Shown: positions 19,314 through 28,523, counted from the first letter of the stretch. The stretch is 64,000 nt of DNA from CAYPEL01 sp036479985 (GCA_965224815.1 CBDDAF010000003.1:1798001-1862000); one strand, 5' to 3'. The notes: generated by a model from the letters alone, not told the origin. Program-made: numbers and translations.

Positions 19314-20708
19314 TCAAATAACTCGTGAGAACTGGCGTGCACCGCTCTGCTGTTTCAAACTGGCATCAAAAACCATACAAATATTTCGCACCAACAATCT
19401 GCCTTTGGGAAGCACTCGCAGCCAGTTCTTATCAATATTAACTAACCCATCATCCTGCATTTGTATTAATGAACTCAGCTCATGAGAAAAATAATCCACA
19501 AAATTCAGACCAGACCATTCCGCCTCAAATGCTGCAACATTTATCTCAAAATTACAGGTTAGGCACTGTATTAATGCACGCCGCAACAGATCATCCTTAT
19601 CCAGCTTAAAGCCACGCACTATCGGCAAACGTCCAGCACTAATAGCCGCCTGGTAAGCCGGCATCTCTTTATTGTTCTGACTGTATACATCATTTACCTG
19701 ACTGATCGCACTGACACCTAAAGCAACAAGGTCGCAATCGCCATGCGTAGTGTAACCCTGAAAGTTACGTTGTAACGTTCCGTTCTCCTGTGCTTGCACC
19801 AGTTCGTCATCAGGCCTGGCAAAATGATCCATACCGATATACACATATCCAGCACTGATCAGCTTATCGATTGCCAGCTTCAGAATATCAAGTTTGATTT
19901 GTGCGGCCGGTAAATCTGCTTCATTAATGCGCCGCTGTGGTTTGAAGACATGTGGCATATGCGCATAGTTGAATACTGAAATTCGATCCGGACTTTGGTC
20001 AATGATCGTGTCCAGGGTGCGGGTAAAACTACTCACTGTTTGAAACGGCAAGCCATAAATCAGATCAATATTCACCGAACGAACACCTACTGCCCGGCAA
20101 GCCTGTAAAATAGCCTGAGTTTTTTCAACCGGTTGAATACGATTAACGGCTTTTTGAACCTGCTCGTCTACATCCTGGACACCTAATGAAAACCGGTTGA
20201 AGCCCAGCTCACGCAGAAACCGAATGTCATCCGGCTCTACTGAACGCGGGTCTATTTCAATAGAATAGTCGCCATTATCATCGTCACGTAAATGAAAATA
20301 TCGCCGTGTTTCCTGCATTAAATGCTGCATATCCTGACGATTCAGAAAAGTCGGCGTACCGCCACCCCAATGCAACTGCTCAACAATGCGGTCATCATCA
20401 TAAAAGGTAGCTTGCAGCGCAATTTCCCGGTACAGATAATTCAGATAATCGTCCGCCCGAGCGTAGTTTTTAGTTACAATCTTGTTACAGGCGCAATAAA
20501 AACAAACGGTGTCACAAAACGGAATATGGAAATATAATGATAACGGCGCAGGAATTGGGTCATCATTACTACTGCTGGCCGCATTGAGGTAATCATCATG
20601 CGTGAACTTCTCCGAAAATGATGCGGCAGTTGGATAGGACGTATAACGCGGTCCACTCTGGTCGTAGCGACGAATCAACTCAGCATCAAATTCGATTGTT
20701 TTTGGCAT
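19314..20708 (-). CDS. hemN: Oxygen-independent coproporphyrinogen III oxidase HemN
   Basis: Radical-SAM enzyme that decarboxylates coproporphyrinogen III to protoporphyrinogen IX without oxygen. The [4Fe-4S]/SAM motif is CDTVCFYCAC, followed by NKIVTK, and LHWGGGTPTFL is the next conserved block. 464 residues is close to E. coli HemN. An oxygen-dependent counterpart (hemF) is also in the window, so the cell can make haem with or without oxygen. An FNR-type box with class II spacing precedes it. Confidence 0.96.
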   Translation of the reverse strand: MPKTIEFDAELIRRYDQSGPRYTSYPTAASFSEKFTHDDYLNAASSSNDDPIPAPLSLYFHIPFCDTVCFYCACNKIVTKNYARADDYLNYLYREIALQATFYDDDRIVEQLHWGGGTPTFLNRQDMQHLMQETRRYFHLRDDDNGDYSIEIDPRSVEPDDIRFLRELGFNRFSLGVQDVDEQVQKAVNRIQPVEKTQAILQACRAVGVRSVNIDLIYGLPFQTVSSFTRTLDTIIDQSPDRISVFNYAHMPHVFKPQRRINEADLPAAQIKLDILKLAIDKLISAGYVYIGMDHFARPDDELVQAQENGTLQRNFQGYTTHGDCDLVALGVSAISQVNDVYSQNNKEMPAYQAAISAGRLPIVRGFKLDKDDLLRRALIQCLTCNFEINVAAFEAEWSGLNFVDYFSHELSSLIQMQDDGLVNIDKNWLRVLPKGRLLVRNICMVFDASLKQQSGARQFSRVI

Positions 20709-20763
20709 GGCCGGATTTCATTTGAACACAAACTAAATCTAGCCCAAATCTGGCTATGCATTT

Positions 20764-20777
20764 ATGATTCAGATCAA
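20764..20777 (-). promoter_or_regulatory. FNR-type box of hemN
   Basis: ATGATTCAGATCAA matches TTGAT-N4-ATCAA at nine of ten positions. On the minus strand a -10 element TAGATT (20736-20741) lies 32 bp from the box centre, the geometry of a class II FNR promoter. It predicts a start near 20729, about 20 bases before the hemN ATG. Confidence 0.7.
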
Positions 20778-20859
20778 GACATCTTTAACTTTAGGATTCA
20801 ATAGCCATCAATTTTAGCTATATCAGAAAATACTTATCATCAAACTAAAATAATTTTAT

Positions 20860-22035
20860 ATGTATTGGTTTTCGCGGAAAAAGAAACAGACCCCACCGGT
20901 AACCGGACTTATTCTTCCCGGCGGTGGCGCAAGAAACGCCTATCAAGTAGGTGTCCTCAAGGCTATTGCCGAACTCTTACCGGCTAATGCCAAGAACCCC
21001 TTTCCGGTTATCAGTGGTTCCTCTTCCGGCGCTATTAATGCGGCCATTCTAGCCAGTAATGCCATGCAGTTTTCCGAGGGGGTATCACGCCTCACCGGTA
21101 TCTGGGAAAATTTTCATTGTGGCAAAGTCTTTTATGCTGATTCCTGGCGTGCACTTAAAAGTGGCCTGCTTTGGACTACCGCCTTTGCCACTGCTAGATT
21201 GGGTACTACTGCTCCACGCGCACTACTGGATAATCAACCTTTACGGGAAATGCTGGAAAGTCACATCCGCTTCGCGCGCATTCAGCAAAGTATTGACAGT
21301 GGTGCATTACGCGCACTTGCCATCAATGCATCTGGCTACAGCAGCGGCCGTTCGATCAGTTATTTTCAGGGCATTCAAGGGTTGAAACCCTGGGAACGCG
21401 CACGTCGGTGTGGTCTTGCCGACGAAATCTCCATTGATCACCTGATGGCCTCTTCCGGTATCCCGCTAGTATTTCCTGCGGTCTGGCTGCATAACGAATA
21501 CCATGGTGATGGTGCAATGCGCCAGACCGCACCTTTAAGCCCGGCAATCCATCTGGGCGCTAACCGTTTGCTGATTATCGGTATACGCAACAGTGAGCTG
21601 GATCTACTGCCAAGCGCTGCAGATAAACCCTATCCGACCATTGGCCATATCAGCGGTTATATGCTGGATACGCTATTTATGGACAGTCTGGATTCTGACA
21701 TTGAACGCATGAACCGGATTAACCACACCCTCAGCCACACCCGTGATAATCAGGTTGAGTATATTGACACCACACTACAACCCATTGAATTTCTGTCCAT
21801 ATCACCCAGTGTTGATATTCGCGAAATCGCAGAACGGCATGTCCTGGATTTTCCTCGATCCGTCAGAGTACTACTAAAGGGTCTTGGAGCCCTTTCACGG
21901 GAAGGGCGGCCATTAATCAGTTATTTATTGTTCGAAGCACCATTTTGTCAGGAACTCATAGCACTCGGTTACCGGGACGGTATGAGTTCGCGTCATGAAA
22001 TTCTTGAGTTACTGAATACGGATTCATCTTCCTGA
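20860..22035 (+). CDS. Patatin-like phospholipase
   Basis: 391 residues. The N-terminal patatin domain has the oxyanion-hole loop PGGGARNAYQVGV, nucleophile S55 in GSSSG and the catalytic Asp in HGDGAMRQTAPLSPAI. Such proteins hydrolyse acyl esters of phospholipids; the target is unknown. No signal peptide is seen, so it is probably cytosolic or membrane-associated. It is divergent from hemN. It resembles RssA-type cytosolic patatins; a role in lipid turnover is inferred. Confidence 0.88.
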   Translation: MYWFSRKKKQTPPVTGLILPGGGARNAYQVGVLKAIAELLPANAKNPFPVISGSSSGAINAAILASNAMQFSEGVSRLTGIWENFHCGKVFYADSWRALKSGLLWTTAFATARLGTTAPRALLDNQPLREMLESHIRFARIQQSIDSGALRALAINASGYSSGRSISYFQGIQGLKPWERARRCGLADEISIDHLMASSGIPLVFPAVWLHNEYHGDGAMRQTAPLSPAIHLGANRLLIIGIRNSELDLLPSAADKPYPTIGHISGYMLDTLFMDSLDSDIERMNRINHTLSHTRDNQVEYIDTTLQPIEFLSISPSVDIREIAERHVLDFPRSVRVLLKGLGALSREGRPLISYLLFEAPFCQELIALGYRDGMSSRHEILELLNTDSSS

Positions 22036-22156
22036 CAACTAACCACCCCAGGTAAAAGCACTGTTTCTACCCAACAGCTAAATTTCAGTCGTTGGATCAC
22101 ATCTTGGCAGCCCCTGTTTAATTCCTGCATCTTGTCACTGTAAACAGTACATATTC

Positions 22157-22220
22157 TGTAGGAGCGGCTTTAGCCGCGATAGGGTGCGGCACGTCCATCG
22201 CGGCTAAAGCCGCTCCTACA
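22157..22220. repeat. REP-type inverted pair (copy 1)
   Basis: Two inverted REP units, each beginning GTAGGAGCGGCT and containing the small stem GCGGCT-TT-AGCCGC, flank a spacer AGGGTGCGGCACGTCC. The whole element can fold into one long hairpin. Near-identical pairs lie at 54392-54443 and 62923-62985. The GTAG foot before the stem is typical of REPs mobilised by RAYT (TnpA-REP) proteins. Confidence 0.85.
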
Positions 22221-22287
22221 GATTCTGGCTAATTTATCAAAGGTTCACTTATTTTTTTCCTTTAGAGAAGCCTTATCTAATTACCTT

Positions 22288-22301
22288 TTGATATATATCA
22301 A
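22288..22301. promoter_or_regulatory. FNR-type box upstream of ompW and the cco operon
   Basis: TTGATATATATCAA fits the FNR consensus at all ten positions and lies about 70 bp before the ompW start. ompW is a known FNR-linked gene in E. coli. No further box is seen between ompW and ccoN, so this site may also drive the oxidase genes by read-through. The rest of the 330-bp intergenic region holds only the REP pair. Confidence 0.75.
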
Positions 22302-22366
22302 TAACCGGATTCTCTAGTTACTGCAAAGTGCGGCTAGCAAAACAATAAAATTTAAGGAGCATCCAC

Positions 22367-23020
22367 GTGAGCACTCTCAAATTTGCTGTATTTTCAGCGG
22401 CACTTCTAGCCGTAGTTTCGGCACCCACATTGGCCCATGAAACCGGTGACATCATCGTCCGTGCTGGCGCAGCCGGTGTCTTCCCCAACGATGACTCTGA
22501 TTCACTGAATGCTATTCCTGGTGCCAATGTCACCGTTGAAGATACCTGGAGCCTGGGTCTTACCGGCACTTATATGGTCACCAATCAACTCGGCATCGGC
22601 CTGCTGGGTGCCTGGCCGTTTAAACACGATATTGAAGGCGATGGGACAATCTCCAACCTTGACAAGGTCGCTGAAGTCAAACACCTGCCGCCCACACTCA
22701 CCCTGCAATACCATTTTGCTACCCGCTCCAATCTACATCCGTACATTGGAGCTGGCCTGAACTACACCTACTTCTTTGATGAGGAAACTTCCGGCACCCT
22801 TGACGGTACAAAAATCGATTTGGAAAGTTCGTTTGGTTTTGCCCTAGAAGCCGGTGTTGATTTCGAATTCAACGATGGTTGGTTAATCAGTGGTCAAGTC
22901 TGGTATGCAAATATTGAAACTGAAGCCAACATTAGCGGTGGCGGGCTAGGTCTAAATGAAAATATTGATGTCGAAATCGACCCAGTAATTTTCATGGTAG
23001 GTATCGGCAAGAAATTCTGA
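22367..23020 (+). CDS. ompW: OmpW-family outer-membrane protein
   Basis: 217 residues: signal peptide (cleavage after TLA), then an eight-stranded beta barrel beginning HETGDIIVRAGAAGVFPNDDS and ending with an aromatic residue (GIGKKF), as needed for barrel assembly. The family pattern PTLTLQYHF and PYIGAGLNYTYFF is clear. OmpW forms a narrow hydrophobic channel. The start is GTG, with AAGGAG upstream. An FNR-type box controls it, and the cbb3 oxidase genes follow. Confidence 0.93.
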   Translation: MSTLKFAVFSAALLAVVSAPTLAHETGDIIVRAGAAGVFPNDDSDSLNAIPGANVTVEDTWSLGLTGTYMVTNQLGIGLLGAWPFKHDIEGDGTISNLDKVAEVKHLPPTLTLQYHFATRSNLHPYIGAGLNYTYFFDEETSGTLDGTKIDLESSFGFALEAGVDFEFNDGWLISGQVWYANIETEANISGGGLGLNENIDVEIDPVIFMVGIGKKF

Positions 23021-23040
23021 ACTCGCTAATCATGCTCAAC

Positions 23041-23075
23041 TTCTGCCGGTAGTCCCAACTACCGGCAGAATTTCG
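23041..23075 (+). terminator. 13-bp hairpin between ompW and ccoN
   Basis: TTCTGCCGGTAGT and ACTACCGGCAGAA pair perfectly around a CCCA loop and are followed by TTTCGTTT. It will end most ompW transcripts but may let some through into ccoN, 26 bp further on, which lacks a visible promoter of its own. It could also stabilise the ompW mRNA. Confidence 0.75.
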
Positions 23076-23100
23076 TTTAACAAAACCAAAGGAAAATCCT

Positions 23101-24516
23101 ATGGGCTCACAGACCACATACAACTACAAGGTCGTACGCCAGTTTACCGTAATGACGATTGTGTGGGGCATCGTCGGCATGCTGGTAGGTGTCATCATTG
23201 CGGCACAGCTGGTATGGCCACAACTTAATTTTGATATCCCCTGGATGACGTTCAGCCGACTGCGGCCGCTGCATACCAACGCGGTTATTTTTGCATTTGG
23301 TGGCTCGGCCTTGTTTGCCACATCGTATTATGTGGTGCAACGAACTTGCCAGGCACGATTATTCAGTGACAGGCTCGCCGCCTTTACCTTCTGGGGATGG
23401 ATGCTGGTCATCATCCTGGCCGTCATTACACTACCCTTAGGTATTACCACGAGTAAGGAATACGCAGAACTTGAATGGCCAATTGATATATTGATCACCA
23501 TTGTCTGGGTATCCTACGCCGTGGTGTTTTTCGGCACCATAATGAAGCGCAAGGTCAAACACATTTATGTCGCCAACTGGTTCTTTGGCGCCTTTATCTT
23601 GACGGTTGCCGTGGTACACATAGTCAACAGCGCGGCGATTCCAGTCAGTCTGACCAAATCCTATTCTGTGTATCCCGGCGCCATCGACGCCATGGTGCAG
23701 TGGTGGTACGGTCATAATGCAGTAGGCTTCTTCCTGACCGCTGGCTTCCTCGGCATGATGTACTACTTTATACCAATGCAGGCAGAACGCCCGGTGTATT
23801 CCTACCGGCTGTCCGTGGTGCATTTCTGGGCATTGATTTCCACCTACATGTGGGCCGGCCCACACCATCTGCATTACACAGCGCTACCGGTCTGGGCACA
23901 ATCATTGGGCATGGTGTTCTCGATAATCCTGCTGGCACCTTCCTGGGGTGGCATGATCAACGGCATCATGACCTTGTCCGGCGCCTGGCACAAACTGCGC
24001 ACTGACCCGATTCTCAAATTCCTGATCGTATCGTTGTCGTTCTACGGCATGTCGACTTTCGAAGGCCCGATGATGGCAATCAAAACGGTGAATGCGTTAT
24101 CGCACTACACAGACTGGACCATCGGTCATGTTCACTCCGGTACATTGGGCTGGGTATCAATGGTGTCAATCGGTTCCGTGTATTTTCTGATTCCAAAACT
24201 GTTTGGCCAGGCACAGATGTATTCCATCCGTCTGATCGACTGGCATTTCTGGATGTCGACTATTGGCGTGGTGCTCTACATCGTCTCTATGTGGATTTCC
24301 GGAATTATGCAGGGTCTGATGTGGCGCGCTATCAATGAGGATGGCACCTTGACCTACAGCTTTGTTGAAACACTGGAAGCCATGTACCCGTTCTATTTTG
24401 TACGTTTCCTGGGCGGAGCTATTTTCCTCAGCGGTATGTTTGTCATGGCCTACAACGTTATTAAGACCGTTGCAGGCACCAAACCTGGCGACGCACCAAT
24501 CCCTCAAACGGCTTGA
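23101..24516 (+). CDS. ccoN: cbb3-type cytochrome c oxidase subunit I CcoN
   Basis: Catalytic subunit of a high-affinity oxygen reductase and proton pump in the inner membrane. Twelve hydrophobic segments are expected in 471 residues. Conserved histidines for haem b, haem b3 and CuB occur in RPLHTN, WWYGHNAV, GPHHLHYTALP and IGHVHSG. It is first in ccoNOQPGH and is suited to growth at low oxygen. Confidence 0.98.
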   Translation: MGSQTTYNYKVVRQFTVMTIVWGIVGMLVGVIIAAQLVWPQLNFDIPWMTFSRLRPLHTNAVIFAFGGSALFATSYYVVQRTCQARLFSDRLAAFTFWGWMLVIILAVITLPLGITTSKEYAELEWPIDILITIVWVSYAVVFFGTIMKRKVKHIYVANWFFGAFILTVAVVHIVNSAAIPVSLTKSYSVYPGAIDAMVQWWYGHNAVGFFLTAGFLGMMYYFIPMQAERPVYSYRLSVVHFWALISTYMWAGPHHLHYTALPVWAQSLGMVFSIILLAPSWGGMINGIMTLSGAWHKLRTDPILKFLIVSLSFYGMSTFEGPMMAIKTVNALSHYTDWTIGHVHSGTLGWVSMVSIGSVYFLIPKLFGQAQMYSIRLIDWHFWMSTIGVVLYIVSMWISGIMQGLMWRAINEDGTLTYSFVETLEAMYPFYFVRFLGGAIFLSGMFVMAYNVIKTVAGTKPGDAPIPQTA

Positions 24517-24532
24517 TAATAGGAGAACAACC

Positions 24533-25141
24533 ATGAGTCATGAAGTTGTCGAAACGAATATCGGCCTGATGGCAGTACTTATTCTACTGGTCATCAGTGT
24601 AGCCGGTCTGGTGCAAATCGTGCCCCTGTTTTTTCTGAAAAGCACGACGGAACCCATTGAGGGTCTCGAACCCTACACAGCACTGCAACTGGAAGGCCGT
24701 GATATCTACATCCGGGAAGGTTGTTACCTGTGTCATTCGCAGATGATCCGGCCGTTCCGTGCTGAGACTGAACGCTATGGTCACTACTCGGTTGCCGGTG
24801 AATTTGTTTATGACCACCCGTTCCAATGGGGCTCCAAACGAACTGGCCCGGATCTGGCACGGGTCGGTGGACGATACAGCGATGACTGGCAACGTGTGCA
24901 TTTGATGAATCCACGTGATGTCGTACCCGAATCTAATATGCCCGGTTTTCCCTGGCTTGCTGAAAACATTCTGGACGACCAACTGACCCCCAGGAAACTA
25001 AAAGTAATGCGTACCCTGGGTGTGCCCTATTCGGATGAAGACATTGCTGGAGCAACTGATGCCGTCAAGGGTAAAACTGAACTGGATGCGCTGGTTGCCT
25101 ATTTGCAAAATCTGGGCACCGTGATTTCATCGAGGAGGTAA
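24533..25141 (+). CDS. ccoO: cbb3 oxidase monohaem cytochrome c subunit CcoO
   Basis: 202 residues from the ATG preceded by AGGAGA. An N-terminal membrane anchor (GLMAVLILLVISVAGLVQIV) is followed by the haem-binding motif CYLCH. The axial Met is probably the one in ESNMPGFPWL. Electrons pass through it to CcoN. The reading frame extends upstream into ccoN, but only this start gives the family N-terminus. Confidence 0.97.
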   Translation: MSHEVVETNIGLMAVLILLVISVAGLVQIVPLFFLKSTTEPIEGLEPYTALQLEGRDIYIREGCYLCHSQMIRPFRAETERYGHYSVAGEFVYDHPFQWGSKRTGPDLARVGGRYSDDWQRVHLMNPRDVVPESNMPGFPWLAENILDDQLTPRKLKVMRTLGVPYSDEDIAGATDAVKGKTELDALVAYLQNLGTVISSRR

Positions 25142-25146
25142 GGGCA

Positions 25147-25317
25147 ATGGATATCAACACAATTCGAGGTATTTTCACCGCCCTGGCGCTAATTGCATTT
25201 ATTAGTGTCGTTATCTGGGCCTGGAGTAAAAAACGTAAAGCCGATTTTGACGAAGCGGCAAATCTACCGTTTGCTGACGACGAAATCGACCAGCATAGTA
25301 AAGGGGGGCCGACATGA
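25147..25317 (+). CDS. ccoQ: cbb3 oxidase small subunit CcoQ
   Basis: 56 residues, MDINTIRGIF then a single membrane helix (ALIAFISVVIWAWS) and a basic then acidic tail (KKRKADFDEAANLPFADDE). This is the usual layout of CcoQ, which stabilises the complex. GAGG lies before the ATG, and the stop overlaps the ccoP start as ATGA. Confidence 0.93.
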   Translation: MDINTIRGIFTALALIAFISVVIWAWSKKRKADFDEAANLPFADDEIDQHSKGGPT

Positions 25318-26225
25318 ACGAAGAATTTATGTTTAGCAGTAACTTCTGGAATATCTGGATAATCGTTCTTACGCTGGCTAATATTTTTGGTTGCTGGTGG
25401 CTAATATCCTGGGCTGCTAAAAAACGTGACAACGAAGCTGATGTGGGCGATGTCACGGGGCATCGTTGGGATGAAACACTGGAGGAATATAACAATCCGA
25501 TGCCACGCTGGTGGCTGTGGATGTTTCACCTCAGCCTGGTATTCAGCCTGGTATATTTAGTCCTGTATCCTGGACTGGGCACCTTCCGAGGTGTACTGAA
25601 CTGGACACATCAGGATGCCTATGCAAAGGAGATGCAGGCGGCCGATGAACGCTACAGCCCATTGTTTGCTCAATTCGCTGCAACTCCGATCCCCGAGCTT
25701 GCGGGCGATACCAAAGCAGTAAAGATCGGACAGCGTTTGTTCGTGAACTACTGTTCAACCTGTCACGGTTCAGATGCAGGCGGTGGCCCTGGCTACCCTA
25801 ATCTGCACGATAGCGCCTGGCTATATGGAGGCACTCCAGAAGCGATTGAGGCCAGCATACTCGACGGCCGTAAAGGCGTAATGCCCGCCTGGGAAGCTGT
25901 GCTCCAGGAGACCGGGGTAGATGAGGTGACCGCCTATGTCATGACCCTGAGCGGACGCGAAGCTGACGCCACTAAGGCAACCGCAGGCAAGACACACTAC
26001 GCAACATATTGCGCTGCCTGTCATGGTGCTGATGGCGCCGGAAACAATGCACTTGGAGCACCTGCACTGAATGACAAAACCTGGTTGTACGGTGCATCAA
26101 CTGGTGTCATCCGCCAGACCATCGCCAAAGGCCGCAACGGACATATGCCAGCGCACCGGGATTTTCTCGGTGAAGACAAGGTGCATTTACTCGCTACTTA
26201 TATTTATAGCCTGTCCAACAAGTAG
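25314..26225 (+). CDS. ccoP: cbb3 oxidase dihaem cytochrome c subunit CcoP
   Basis: 303 residues. Two N-terminal hydrophobic stretches (WIIVLTLANIFGCWWLISW and WWLWMFHLSLVFSLVYLVLY) precede two class I cytochrome c domains with motifs CSTCH and CAACH. It feeds electrons from soluble cytochrome c or quinol-derived carriers into CcoO/CcoN. The overlap with ccoQ implies coupled translation. Confidence 0.97.
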   Translation: MNEEFMFSSNFWNIWIIVLTLANIFGCWWLISWAAKKRDNEADVGDVTGHRWDETLEEYNNPMPRWWLWMFHLSLVFSLVYLVLYPGLGTFRGVLNWTHQDAYAKEMQAADERYSPLFAQFAATPIPELAGDTKAVKIGQRLFVNYCSTCHGSDAGGGPGYPNLHDSAWLYGGTPEAIEASILDGRKGVMPAWEAVLQETGVDEVTAYVMTLSGREADATKATAGKTHYATYCAACHGADGAGNNALGAPALNDKTWLYGASTGVIRQTIAKGRNGHMPAHRDFLGEDKVHLLATYIYSLSNK

Positions 26226-26236
26226 AAAAAACCAGC

Positions 26237-27667
26237 ATGTCAGATCCATCACCTGCAAACTTACCTTCAGAATCCGCCACATCTTTACCGGATGTTGCGG
26301 ATTCTGAACTTTACGCCAAGCACAAAAAAGTCTACCCCCGTGAAGTCCACGGTATGTTTGCTAATTTGCGTGTACTGGGCGTGGTCGCACTACTGGGCTT
26401 GTACTACGGTGTCGCCTGGTTGCAATGGAATGGGCACCAGGCCGTATTGTTTGATCTGCCAGCCCGTAAATTTTATATTTTTGGACTGACGTTCTGGCCA
26501 CAGGATTTTTTCTACTTTGCTTGGCTGCTAATCATTGCCGCCCTGGCCTTATTTTTCTTCACCGCACTGGCCGGTCGACTGTGGTGTGGTTATGCCTGTC
26601 CACAAACCGTCTGGACTGAAGCTTTCCTGTGGATTGAACGCAAGATCGAAGGTTCGCGCAATCAACAAATCAAGCGTGATAAAAGCGAAATGTCTGCCAG
26701 TAAATTCCGCGTCAAGGCTTTGAAACATTTTATCTGGCTGGCGTTTGCGCTGTTTACCGGTTTCACCTTTGTCGGATACTTCACACCGATTCGTGAACTT
26801 GCAGTGTCCATGTTCAACTTCACCATGGGTCCGTGGGAAACCTTCTGGGTATTCTTTTACGGTTTTGCCACCTATGGCAACGCTGGCTGGATGCGTGAAC
26901 AAGTGTGCATTTATATGTGTCCTTATGCACGCTTTCAGAGTGCCATGTTCGACAAAGACACATTAATAATCTCCTACGACGAAGAACGAGGTGATCCGCG
27001 TGGCTCACGCAAAAAAAGTGTCGATCCGCTAGAAAAAGGCCTGGGAGACTGTGTGGACTGTACATTATGCGTACAAGTCTGCCCGACCGGTATCGATATC
27101 CGTGACGGTCTGCAATACCAGTGCATCGGTTGCGCTGCCTGTGTAGATGTCTGTGACCAGGTCATGGACAAAATGGGTTATGCCAGAGGTCTGGTGCGCT
27201 ATACCACCGAGAACGCCATGGCGGGTATCAAGAATCAACTCCTCCGGCCACGCACTATACTATATGCGCTATTGCTGACACTGCTTACCGGCGGTCTGAT
27301 CTATGAGATCAGTCAGCGTATCCCGCTGGAACTGGACATCATCCGCGACCGTAACAGTCTGTACCGCGAAACCTCCGAAGGACTGGTGGAAAATGTTTAT
27401 ATACTGAAAATTATTAACATGGATGAACAGGCTCACTACTATAATATTCAGATATCAGGTCTGGAAGGACTCAAACTGACAATGGAGCAAAAACATATCC
27501 ATGTGCTTGCCAGCGAAGTATTTACTCTGCCAGTGACGGTACAAATTGATCCTGTCATACTGGAACGCGCCTCCAGCCAGATTACTTTCACTCTGAGCTC
27601 AGAAGATGATCCCGATTTAACCCAGACCGAGTCAGCCCGTTTTCTGGGTCCGGTTTTAGCGAGGTAA
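26237..27667 (+). CDS. ccoG: Cytochrome oxidase accessory protein CcoG (RdxA/FixG)
   Basis: 476 residues. Membrane helices at the N-terminal end include one with CGYACPQTVWTEAF. A polyferredoxin region holds two [4Fe-4S] cysteine sets (CVDCTLCVQVCPTGID and CIGCAACVDVCDQVMDKMG), and an Ig-like periplasmic C-terminal domain follows. CcoG is implicated in delivering reduced copper for cbb3 oxidase assembly. It starts 11 bp after ccoP. Confidence 0.96.
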   Translation: MSDPSPANLPSESATSLPDVADSELYAKHKKVYPREVHGMFANLRVLGVVALLGLYYGVAWLQWNGHQAVLFDLPARKFYIFGLTFWPQDFFYFAWLLIIAALALFFFTALAGRLWCGYACPQTVWTEAFLWIERKIEGSRNQQIKRDKSEMSASKFRVKALKHFIWLAFALFTGFTFVGYFTPIRELAVSMFNFTMGPWETFWVFFYGFATYGNAGWMREQVCIYMCPYARFQSAMFDKDTLIISYDEERGDPRGSRKKSVDPLEKGLGDCVDCTLCVQVCPTGIDIRDGLQYQCIGCAACVDVCDQVMDKMGYARGLVRYTTENAMAGIKNQLLRPRTILYALLLTLLTGGLIYEISQRIPLELDIIRDRNSLYRETSEGLVENVYILKIINMDEQAHYYNIQISGLEGLKLTMEQKHIHVLASEVFTLPVTVQIDPVILERASSQITFTLSSEDDPDLTQTESARFLGPVLAR

Positions 27668-27671
27668 ATTC

Positions 27672-28178
27672 ATGTACGGCAACACTGAAATTGACACTCA
27701 ACCCTGGTACACACAGTTCTGGCCCTGGTTGCTGATTTCACTTCCGGCCAGCGCCGTGATCGCCGGTTTTGCAACTCTCTATCTTGCAATACAAAGCCCC
27801 AATGCACTGGTTGTTGATGATTATTACAAAGCGGGTCTGGCGATCAATCAGGTTAAACACCAGCAAGAACTCGCCAAAAAAATGCAGCTCGAAGGACTAC
27901 TAAGAAACAATGGCAAAATGCTCAATCTTTCACTGTCAGGAAAATCACCCATTAGCGATAAAACACTGAAACTGAAAATTATTCACTCAACACGCGCAGA
28001 ACTGGATCAGCAGGTAACCCTGACTCGCCAGGCTGGAAACAATTTTTCAGCAGCAATATCTGAATTGATGCCAGGTATATGGTATTTGCGTCTAGCGCCT
28101 CTTGATCAAAGCTGGGAAATTCGCGACCGTTTAACCATCAATGGGCCTTTTCAAGCACGGCTTAGTGCCGAGGACTGA
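27672..28178 (+). CDS. ccoH: FixH/CcoH family cbb3 oxidase assembly protein
   Basis: 168 residues with one N-terminal membrane helix (WPWLLISLPASAVIAGFATLYLAI), the family motif VVDDYYKAGLAINQ, and a beta-rich periplasmic domain ending in WEIRDRLTI. FixH/CcoH proteins associate with CcoN during assembly. It lies four bases after ccoG. Confidence 0.92.
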   Translation: MYGNTEIDTQPWYTQFWPWLLISLPASAVIAGFATLYLAIQSPNALVVDDYYKAGLAINQVKHQQELAKKMQLEGLLRNNGKMLNLSLSGKSPISDKTLKLKIIHSTRAELDQQVTLTRQAGNNFSAAISELMPGIWYLRLAPLDQSWEIRDRLTINGPFQARLSAED

Positions 28179-28192
28179 GGAGTAGAAATTTC

Positions 28193-28477
28193 ATGCCACA
28201 TCCAACAGCCGCCGAAACACATCAAGATACAACAAAGGCTATTCCAGTTGTCCAGCGCATCATTGCTGTATTTTGGCCTTCATTCATTATGTCAGGTATT
28301 GCCACCGGCTTGTTTTTCACCGCGTTTGATCCACTTGATCTGATCAGCCTGACTGGCCATCTGGAATTCAGCCGCATGGGAATTTACAGCATGGGGTTTT
28401 TTCTATTCTGGATACTTACAGCGATAAGCTGTTCTCTAACCTGTTATTTTCAACGGCCTTGCGCCACGAAAATTTAA
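28193..28477 (+). CDS. Small two-helix membrane protein at the end of the cco operon
   Basis: 94 residues with two membrane segments (IAVFWPSFIMSGIATGLFFTAF and GIYSMGFFLFWILTAISCSLTCYF) and a C-terminal CYFQRPC containing two cysteines. It starts 14 bp after ccoH with GAGGAG upstream, so it is part of the operon. It is not CcoS or CcoI. Cysteines at the membrane edge could bind copper or haem, but that is speculation. Similar small proteins after ccoGH occur in other gammaproteobacteria (from memory). Confidence 0.75.
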   Translation: MPHPTAAETHQDTTKAIPVVQRIIAVFWPSFIMSGIATGLFFTAFDPLDLISLTGHLEFSRMGIYSMGFFLFWILTAISCSLTCYFQRPCATKI

Positions 28478-28523
28478 CCCTTCTCAGTGGTATTTCAACA
28501 CCACATTAATATAGAAAGACCCT

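Noticed and set aside
19304..19317. TTGATCAGGGTCAA, a 9/10 FNR-type box
   Set aside because: It overlaps the hemN stop codon between two convergent genes, with no gene start downstream on either strand; probably chance.
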